From: Thermosipho sp. (in: thermotogales)
Lineage (GTDB): Bacteria > Thermotogota > Thermotogae > Thermotogales > Fervidobacteriaceae
Reading direction: 5' to 3'
Assembly: GCA_030153605.1 (NCBI GenBank)
Contig: JASKLO010000006.1
Span: 1-64,000 of the forward strand
Length of the DNA stretch: 64,000 nucleotides
This document shows, piece after piece, positions 57,676-64,000 of the stretch. The notes below the pieces were generated by a model that saw only the letters and a program-made list of their open reading frames with translations, was not told the origin of the DNA and did not search any database. Made by a program: the position numbers and the translations under genes. Within the stretch, counting starts at the first letter, position 1. Each line of letters opens with the position of its first letter.

Positions 57676-58464
57676 CTATTTTAATATTTCCCATTTTGAG
57701 AAATCTTTATCATAAGAAAAATTACCCAATTTCCCCTCTGAAATTAATTTAAATAAAGTATTTTTGGTTCGTTCGAAATCAACTGTTCCACCTTTAAGTA
57801 AAAAACCTCTAGTTTTCCCAAATTTTTCAACATATTCATCAAAACTTTCTTGAATACCAGTTTCATTTTTAAATATTTCAAAAGCACGAGATATTATTTC
57901 AAAATTATCAATTGTTTCAATGGGTAAAGAACCAACTAAAAGTAGTTTTGCTGCTATATCTTTATTGAAAACTTTTGCATAAAGAATTCCAGGACTATCT
58001 AGGAGTTTAATTTTACCTGAGTTTATCCATTGAAGACCTCTTGTAACACCTGGAGCTGCACCAGTTTTGGCGCTTTTTCTTCCTGAGATCTTATTAATTA
58101 TTGACGATTTCCCAACATTTGGAACTCCAGCAATAAGAAGGCGCACCTCATTTAATTTTTCTTTAGTGTTTTTTAATAAAAAGTTTTTAATTTTCCTTAT
58201 TGATTCGTTTTTGTTGAATGAAATAACAGGAAATGTGCGACCAATTGTTTGAATCCATTGTGCAGTTGTTTCTTTATCTGCAATATCAGATTTGTTTAAA
58301 ACAAATAAAATGTTTTTTCCCTTAAAAATATCAATTTCAAAAGCAGTTGTTGCTAAAGGAGCACGTGCATCCAATACAATTAGTATCGAATCAACGGCTT
58401 TTATGTATTCTTTAATTTGCCTTTTTGCCTTGCTTATATGGCCAGGATACCAAACATTACTCAC
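57676..58464 (-). CDS. YlqF/RbgA-type circularly permuted ribosome biogenesis GTPase
   Basis: WYPGHISKAKRQI; VLNKSDIAD; AGVPNVGKSSIIN. Confidence 0.93.
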   Translation of the reverse strand: MSNVWYPGHISKAKRQIKEYIKAVDSILIVLDARAPLATTAFEIDIFKGKNILFVLNKSDIADKETTAQWIQTIGRTFPVISFNKNESIRKIKNFLLKNTKEKLNEVRLLIAGVPNVGKSSIINKISGRKSAKTGAAPGVTRGLQWINSGKIKLLDSPGILYAKVFNKDIAAKLLLVGSLPIETIDNFEIISRAFEIFKNETGIQESFDEYVEKFGKTRGFLLKGGTVDFERTKNTLFKLISEGKLGNFSYDKDFSKWEILK

Positions 58465-59161
58465 TAGGTATCACCAGAGTTCCTACATTTTCTCCTCTGA
58501 TTGCTTTTAAAAGATTTTCTTTCTTAAAGAAATCCAAAACCATTATTTTCATATTATATCGCCTGCAGATTGAAAAAGCCTCAGTATCCATTATTTTTAA
58601 TCTTTTTTCAATTGCTTCATCAAATGTTATTTTTTCAAATTTTTTGGCATCAGAGTGTATTTTCGGATCTTTGTCATAAACACCAGATACCTTTGTTCCT
58701 TTAATTAAAATTTGAGCTTTCATTTCAACGGCTCTTAGTGCAGCAGCAGTATCTGTAGTAAAGAAAGGATTACTTGTTCCACCGGCAAAAATAACAAGAT
58801 ATCCCGCATCAAAATACAAATTAATATCGTCATAATGAATAGGTCGAATTGATGGTAAAGAAGAAACTTGAGAAACTACAACTGTCCTTATTTTATTTTT
58901 CTCAAAAATATCTTTTAAATAAAGAGCGTTTATAACAGTACCAAGCATGCCTATTTGATCAGCTATCGTAGGAGATAGTTCCTGCATTTCTCTACCTCTA
59001 AAAAGATTACCTGCTCCAATTACAATACCTATATTTGTTCCATATTCCAATATTTGACGTAATTCCTCGACGAGATAAGAAATATTTTCCAAGTTAAATC
59101 CTTTTTCACCTTCTCCACTTAATACTTCTCCACTTAATTTTAGTAAGACTCTTTTATACAT
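58457..59161 (-). CDS. pyrH: UMP kinase
   Basis: RVLLKLSGEVLSGEG; GAGNLFRG; FAGGTSNPFFTTDTAAALRAVEM. Confidence 0.97.
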   Translation of the reverse strand: MYKRVLLKLSGEVLSGEGEKGFNLENISYLVEELRQILEYGTNIGIVIGAGNLFRGREMQELSPTIADQIGMLGTVINALYLKDIFEKNKIRTVVVSQVSSLPSIRPIHYDDINLYFDAGYLVIFAGGTSNPFFTTDTAAALRAVEMKAQILIKGTKVSGVYDKDPKIHSDAKKFEKITFDEAIEKRLKIMDTEAFSICRRYNMKIMVLDFFKKENLLKAIRGENVGTLVIPSE

Positions 59162-59175
59162 ATAATCCCTCCATT

Positions 59176-60411
59176 TTATAAGAGTTTTGCTGCTTCAGTA
59201 GCAAGGGGCGACCTTTCACCTTTTCTAAGAACAATGTGAGCTGATAATTTACTATTTAAGAATCTTGAAGCTGCATATACCAAACCATTACTATCTTTGT
59301 CTAAGTAAGGTGTATCAATTTGATAAGGATCACCAAGAAGAACAATTTTTGTGTTTTCACCAGCTCTTGTAAGGATAGTTTTTACTTCATGTGGTGTTAA
59401 ATTTTGTGCTTCGTCAATTATTATATACTGATTTGGAATAGATCTTCCACGGATGTATGTTAAAGCTTCGATTTCAATGATATCTTTTTTCATAAATTCT
59501 TTCATATTTATGTTTGAAAGTTTGAATAGATATTCTAAGTTATCGTAGATAGGAGACATCCAGGGTTTCATTTTTTCTTCAAAACTTCCAGGAAGATAAC
59601 CAATATCTTTACCGCCTAAAGGAACAAGTGGTTTTGCAACTATTATTTTTTCATACTTCTGCTCGTTTACAGCTTTTTCAAGAGCACATGCAAGAGAAAT
59701 AAAGGTTTTACCTGTTCCTGCCATACCAATTAGTGAAACAAGTTTAATATCATCATTTAAAAGAGCATCCATTGCAAAAAATTGTTCTTGGTTTCTAGGT
59801 TTTACGTACCAAGCTTCGATTTTTTTTCTAATTTCAATAATACTTTCACCGTCATATCTGTAAAACGAGTTATTTTTATCAATTAAATAGACATTAGGAA
59901 ATAATGAATTTTTGTCTAAATGTTCTATACTATTTGTTTCAAAATACCCAGGGCTTAATGAAACTAGATCAGATCTATCGGTTAAGTAATCTTGAGATGG
60001 TATACCAAGGGCATCAGCTTTAACTCTTAGATTGATATCTTTTGAAACTAAAAAGGTGGGAATTTTGGAATTTTTCATAATATGGAGGGTATATACTAAA
60101 ATCCAATTATCGACATATTTTTCAAATAAAAAATCTATTTTTTCTGGGACATTTCTATCTAAAGTTAAAACCTTCAATGTACCACCATTTTCTAACTTTA
60201 TACCTTCTGAAAGTTTTCCTTTAGATCGAAGACTATCCAATTCTCTAATTACATCTCTAGCATATTTACCAAGGCTTCCAGAATGCTTTTTTAAGTTGTC
60301 AAGTTCTTCTAAAACAGGCAGGGGAATAATTACATTATTATCTTGAAAGGCATAAATTGATTTGGGATCGTGAATTAAAACATTTGTATCAAGAATATAA
60401 TTTTTAACCAT
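59176..60411 (-). CDS. PIN + PhoH-like ATPase (YlaK type)
   Basis: YILDTNVLIHDP PIN motif; GMAGTGKTFISLACAL; IIDEAQNLTPHEVKTILTRAG. Confidence 0.93.
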   Translation of the reverse strand: MVKNYILDTNVLIHDPKSIYAFQDNNVIIPLPVLEELDNLKKHSGSLGKYARDVIRELDSLRSKGKLSEGIKLENGGTLKVLTLDRNVPEKIDFLFEKYVDNWILVYTLHIMKNSKIPTFLVSKDINLRVKADALGIPSQDYLTDRSDLVSLSPGYFETNSIEHLDKNSLFPNVYLIDKNNSFYRYDGESIIEIRKKIEAWYVKPRNQEQFFAMDALLNDDIKLVSLIGMAGTGKTFISLACALEKAVNEQKYEKIIVAKPLVPLGGKDIGYLPGSFEEKMKPWMSPIYDNLEYLFKLSNINMKEFMKKDIIEIEALTYIRGRSIPNQYIIIDEAQNLTPHEVKTILTRAGENTKIVLLGDPYQIDTPYLDKDSNGLVYAASRFLNSKLSAHIVLRKGERSPLATEAAKLL

Positions 60412-60412
60412 A

Positions 60413-60988
60413 TTATCCACTCCATTTTTTAATAAATTCTGGTAAATTTTCACTTCCAATGAGTTCAGTAAGTTTAATAAAAACTTTGGCTGTAAGGATA
60501 GCATCTTGAAGTGCCCTATGAGGGACTTTTGTTCCAATTTTAAATTCTAAAATTAAGCTTTCAAGAGATCTTTTTTTTCCATAAATTACCTGACACATTT
60601 CTAATGTATCAATATACCTGAACTCAATTGGAAATTCTCCTATTTCCTTTGTTGCGAAATCAATAAATGAAAGGTCAAAATTTGCATTGTGCATTACAAA
60701 AATGGTATTTTTTGCGTATGCTCTAATTGAAGATATTACATCTTCAATACTTGGAGCATCCTCAATTTCAGAATTGGATATGCCGTGAATTTTCTGAGTA
60801 AGTGCAGGAATTTTTATATTTGGATTTACCAAAGAATGGTAGATCCATTTTTCAACAATTTTATTTTTGTACACTGGAACAATTGCAACTTCAACAATTC
60901 TATCGCCAAAAAAAGGATTTAATCCTGTGGTTTCAGTATCCATAACGCAATATACATTTTCATCTTGTATCACTGAAAGTCCTCCCAT
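60413..60988 (-). CDS. DnaQ/PolC-like 3'-5' exonuclease
   Basis: CVMDTETTGLNPFFGDRIVEVA; HNANFDLSFI; HRALQDAILTAKV. Confidence 0.9.
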   Translation of the reverse strand: MGGLSVIQDENVYCVMDTETTGLNPFFGDRIVEVAIVPVYKNKIVEKWIYHSLVNPNIKIPALTQKIHGISNSEIEDAPSIEDVISSIRAYAKNTIFVMHNANFDLSFIDFATKEIGEFPIEFRYIDTLEMCQVIYGKKRSLESLILEFKIGTKVPHRALQDAILTAKVFIKLTELIGSENLPEFIKKWSG

Positions 60989-60992
60989 TAAT

Positions 60993-61967
60993 TTAGAATT
61001 TTACTTCTACAAAAAAGTTTTTAAAATCATAATCAAAACCAAAACCTATTCTCCAGTCTTTTAGTCCATATCCAACTTTGAATGAAAAGTTTTTTATATC
61101 AATGGGTTGTGAAAAATCATAATAAAATTCAAAGGAATAACCAATAGGTTGAAAAATAGAGTATCCTAAAATTGGACCTTTATTTCCACCTTCATTATTA
61201 TACTCCAAATCATATCCAAATACAATTGAATTAAAATGATCAAGTTTAATATGTGTTTTTCCCAAGAGATTAAATTTAAAACTTGTTTCTGTAGATATTT
61301 TGGTTGTTAATTTAGGCGAAATATCAAAATAAATTTGTCCAAAAATATCGAAAATTGTCCCAAGTTCTAAAACTATATTTGTACTATCTTTTTCAAAAAA
61401 TATTCCACCTTGAACGTAATAAATATTTCTATCTAATATCATTGTTTCATTGCTTATCTTCTTAGATGATTCGATTACTTTTTCTGCATATTTTAAACCA
61501 TTTTTCTTCATTTCAGAGTTGTTTTTAAAATTACTTTCTCCAACATTGTATATAGCTAAAGCGGTTCGAATATCACCATATTTTTCGTAATAAAACCTTA
61601 ACATTCTATCGGCTCCTAATAACGCTTGATAAGGGTTCCAGGCGTTAATGACTCCAAAATCTTTTGCTGTATCAGGTTTAAATTGTGCGATTCCCATTGC
61701 CCCAACATAGGATAGAGCATGGATGTTGAATCCTGATTCAATGTATGCAAGTCCTTTTACAATTTCAGGAAATCGCATTGTTTCAGTAAATGTATTAAAT
61801 GAAACAATTTTGTAAATAATTGGGTAAAATATGGAAATTTTTCCTCCATTGGTATAAAATTGAATTTGCATACCGAAATTTGATTCGGTTAAATAATTTG
61901 TTGGATCACTAAGCAATGCAAGTAAAAGACTTGGAATAAGGATAAAAAAGAAAATGATTTTTTTCAT
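60993..61967 (-). CDS. SLT-domain lytic transglycosylase
   Basis: GLAYIESGFNIHALSYVGAMGIAQFKPDTAKDFGV ... YNVGE. Confidence 0.9.
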   Translation of the reverse strand: MKKIIFFFILIPSLLLALLSDPTNYLTESNFGMQIQFYTNGGKISIFYPIIYKIVSFNTFTETMRFPEIVKGLAYIESGFNIHALSYVGAMGIAQFKPDTAKDFGVINAWNPYQALLGADRMLRFYYEKYGDIRTALAIYNVGESNFKNNSEMKKNGLKYAEKVIESSKKISNETMILDRNIYYVQGGIFFEKDSTNIVLELGTIFDIFGQIYFDISPKLTTKISTETSFKFNLLGKTHIKLDHFNSIVFGYDLEYNNEGGNKGPILGYSIFQPIGYSFEFYYDFSQPIDIKNFSFKVGYGLKDWRIGFGFDYDFKNFFVEVKF

Positions 61968-62030
61968 AAGTTTCCCCCCTCAAAGATATATTACCATAAA
62001 ATTAGTTTTAAATTGATAGAAGGTGTAATA

Positions 62031-62591
62031 ATGGATTGGAAAGTTAAAGTAAAAGATATAATAACAAATAAAATAATGAAGATAGATGGGTTTTACGAAA
62101 GAGAATACATGGATTTTCATACAGGTACATATAAGGTTATAGATAAAAAATTTTATGTTAAAATTTCTATTGTGTATAACGATGGAACCATTATTGTTGG
62201 AGGTTTAGTAAAGGGTAAAGTTGAACGCCCATGTGATAGATGTCTCGAGATGTCCGTTCTCGAATTAAACGGCACAATAGAAGGGATCTATGATTTAAAA
62301 AATGAACCAAATTTTAAAGATTCTGAAATAGAAAATCTTAAAAATGTGATATACTACAAAGGCGAAGAAATAGATTTGGAAGAAAGAATAATAGAAGCAC
62401 TTGTAGTAAGTGCACCTGACGTTTTTTATTGTAAAGAAGATTGTAAAGGTTTATGTGCGTTTTGTGGAGAAAATTTAAATAAAAATCCTGAACATAAATG
62501 TCCAGAAAAAGAAAAATATGAAAAAGAAATTTTAAATTCTAAGTTTGGTAAATTACTTGCTTTGAAAGAAAAACTTAATGGTAAAGGTTAA
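62031..62591 (+). CDS. YceD/DUF177 family protein
   Basis: CDRCLE and CKGLCAFCGENLNKNPEHKCP; upstream of rpmF. Confidence 0.9.
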   Translation: MDWKVKVKDIITNKIMKIDGFYEREYMDFHTGTYKVIDKKFYVKISIVYNDGTIIVGGLVKGKVERPCDRCLEMSVLELNGTIEGIYDLKNEPNFKDSEIENLKNVIYYKGEEIDLEERIIEALVVSAPDVFYCKEDCKGLCAFCGENLNKNPEHKCPEKEKYEKEILNSKFGKLLALKEKLNGKG

Positions 62592-62612
62592 AGATAAAAG
62601 GAGGGATATTAT

Positions 62613-62798
62613 ATGGCTGTTCCAAAACAAAAAAGGTCAAGAAGCAGAACTCATCACAAAAGGGCAAAAATTTATAGAGCATTCTCAGTACCAGTATCTG
62701 TATGTCCAAATTGTGGTGCTCCAAAACTTCCTCACAGAGTATGCTTGAATTGTGGATATTATGGTAAAAAACAGGTGTTTGAAGTAGCAGAACAATGA
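62613..62798 (+). CDS. rpmF: 50S ribosomal protein L32
   Basis: MAVPKQKRSRSRTHHKRA; CPNCGAPKLPHRVCLNCGYYG. Confidence 0.98.
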   Translation: MAVPKQKRSRSRTHHKRAKIYRAFSVPVSVCPNCGAPKLPHRVCLNCGYYGKKQVFEVAEQ

Positions 62799-63799
62799 TG
62801 AAAAAAATAGCAATTGATATCATGGGTGGAGATAAGGCGCCAGACGAAATATTATCTGGCGCTCTTTCTTTTGCAAAAGAAAATCCTGATGTTAAGTTAT
62901 ATTTGGTGGGTTTAGAAGAAAATTTCGAAGGAATTGATTTGCCTGGAAATTGTGAAAAGGTCATTACTGATGATTATTTGCCAATGGATATTAAACCCAC
63001 AGAAGCTATTAGAAGAAGAAATAGCACAATGTATCTTAGTTGCAAACTTGTCAAAGATGGAATTGCTGATGGGATTGTAAGTGCTGGAAACACGGGAGCT
63101 TTACTTGCATGTGCTACTTTTGTTGTTGGTAGAATAAAAGGAATTGATAGACCAACTCTTGCAGTTCCAATCCCTTCATCAAATGATTTCTGTGTTTTAG
63201 CAGATGCTGGTGCAAATATAGATGTAAAACCAAATAATCTAATTCAATTTGCAATTATGGGAACAGAATATGCAAAGATCCTTGGAAAGAAAAATCCTAA
63301 AATAGGACTATTAAATGTTGGTACAGAAGATAACAAGGGAACTGAAAGGGAAAAAGAAGCCTTTCAAAAACTAAAAGAGATTTTTAAAGAACAATTTATA
63401 GGAAATGTTGAAGGAAATGATTTGAATACGGGAAAAGCTGATGTTGTAGTTGCTGACGGTTTTGCTGGAAATGTTGCCATGAAAACAATGGAAGGTGTTG
63501 CAAAACTTATTACAAATCTTATCAAAGAAGAAGCGAAGAAAAATATTTTTAGTATTCTAGGTGCGCTTTTAATGAAACCTGCTTTTAATAAACTCAAAGA
63601 AAAGGTTGATCCTAGAAAGTATGGAGGTACTTTCTTTATAGGTGTAAAGGGTGTTGTTGTAAAAGCACATGGAAATTCTGATAGAGTAGCAATATACAAT
63701 GCCTTAAAAGTAGCGAAAAAAGGTGTAGAAGAAGAGCTTCCTGAGAAGATAAGGAGGTCCATTGAGAATGTGTGGAATAGTAGGGATAGTGGGGACTGA
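62795..63799 (+). CDS. plsX: Phosphate acyltransferase PlsX
   Basis: IAIDIMGGDKAPDEIL; SAGNTGALLA; DGFAGNVAMKTMEG. Confidence 0.97.
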   Translation: MMKKIAIDIMGGDKAPDEILSGALSFAKENPDVKLYLVGLEENFEGIDLPGNCEKVITDDYLPMDIKPTEAIRRRNSTMYLSCKLVKDGIADGIVSAGNTGALLACATFVVGRIKGIDRPTLAVPIPSSNDFCVLADAGANIDVKPNNLIQFAIMGTEYAKILGKKNPKIGLLNVGTEDNKGTEREKEAFQKLKEIFKEQFIGNVEGNDLNTGKADVVVADGFAGNVAMKTMEGVAKLITNLIKEEAKKNIFSILGALLMKPAFNKLKEKVDPRKYGGTFFIGVKGVVVKAHGNSDRVAIYNALKVAKKGVEEELPEKIRRSIENVWNSRDSGD

Positions 63800-64000
63800 A
63801 TTTAAAATTGACGAACTTGTAGAAGATCTTCAAAAATTGGAATATCGTGGTTATGATTCCGCAGGTGTTGCCCACATTCAAGATGGAACGATTCATATAA
63901 CAAAATCATTAGGCAGAATTAAAAATTTGAAAGAAAAAATAAGTCCAGTTTCTTCATGTGCTGGTATTGCTCATACGAGGTGGGCTACCCATGGTGCTCC
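63768..64000 (+). CDS. glmS: Glucosamine--fructose-6-phosphate aminotransferase, N-terminus (runs off window)
   Basis: MCGIVGIVGTEFKIDELVEDLQKLEYRGYDSAGVA...IAHTRWATHGA. Confidence 0.95.
   Translation, partial: MCGIVGIVGTEFKIDELVEDLQKLEYRGYDSAGVAHIQDGTIHITKSLGRIKNLKEKISPVSSCAGIAHTRWATHGA

Noticed and set aside
62575-62964. Minus-strand ORF across rpmF/plsX
   Set aside because: Antisense to ribosomal protein L32 and PlsX

Overview
AT-rich bacterial window with the gene content of a Thermotogota genome (Thermosipho-like; the lineage is inferred from protein character and gene neighbourhoods, not from a search). Most of it is dense core gene content: fruK-like/CBS/mtaB/dciA-like/gyrB/flgA/flgI, a GH38 mannosidase, acpP, ispE, a Lon-like protease, trpS, sdaAB/sdaAA, DUF4912+GH57, porCDAB, a Mur ligase/hydrolase/ddl operon, mtnN, a YlqF-type GTPase, pyrH, phoH-like, a DnaQ-like exonuclease, an SLT lytic transglycosylase, yceD-rpmF-plsX-glmS, and two tRNAs. 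Two accessory regions stand out. (1) At 42.6-52 kb, two facing modules each pair [FeFe]-hydrogenase-like proteins and thioredoxin-like 2Fe-2S proteins with a PAS/coiled-coil segment and a SpoIIE/PP2C-like phosphatase carrying a conserved extra C-terminal region. They are separated by a decayed insertion (IS remnant plus transglutaminase-like gene, 18-bp direct repeats), and one has a perfect Rex-type operator with rex nearby. This looks like a redox/H2-sensing phosphatase signalling system. (2) At 35.7-41.9 kb, there is a DUF2089 / SHOCT-like+bactofilin-like / MFS / ABC / MFS cassette behind a consensus promoter with three phased repeats and a micro-ORF. The extreme left edge looks like a chimeric junction. 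No CRISPR array or rRNA was seen.
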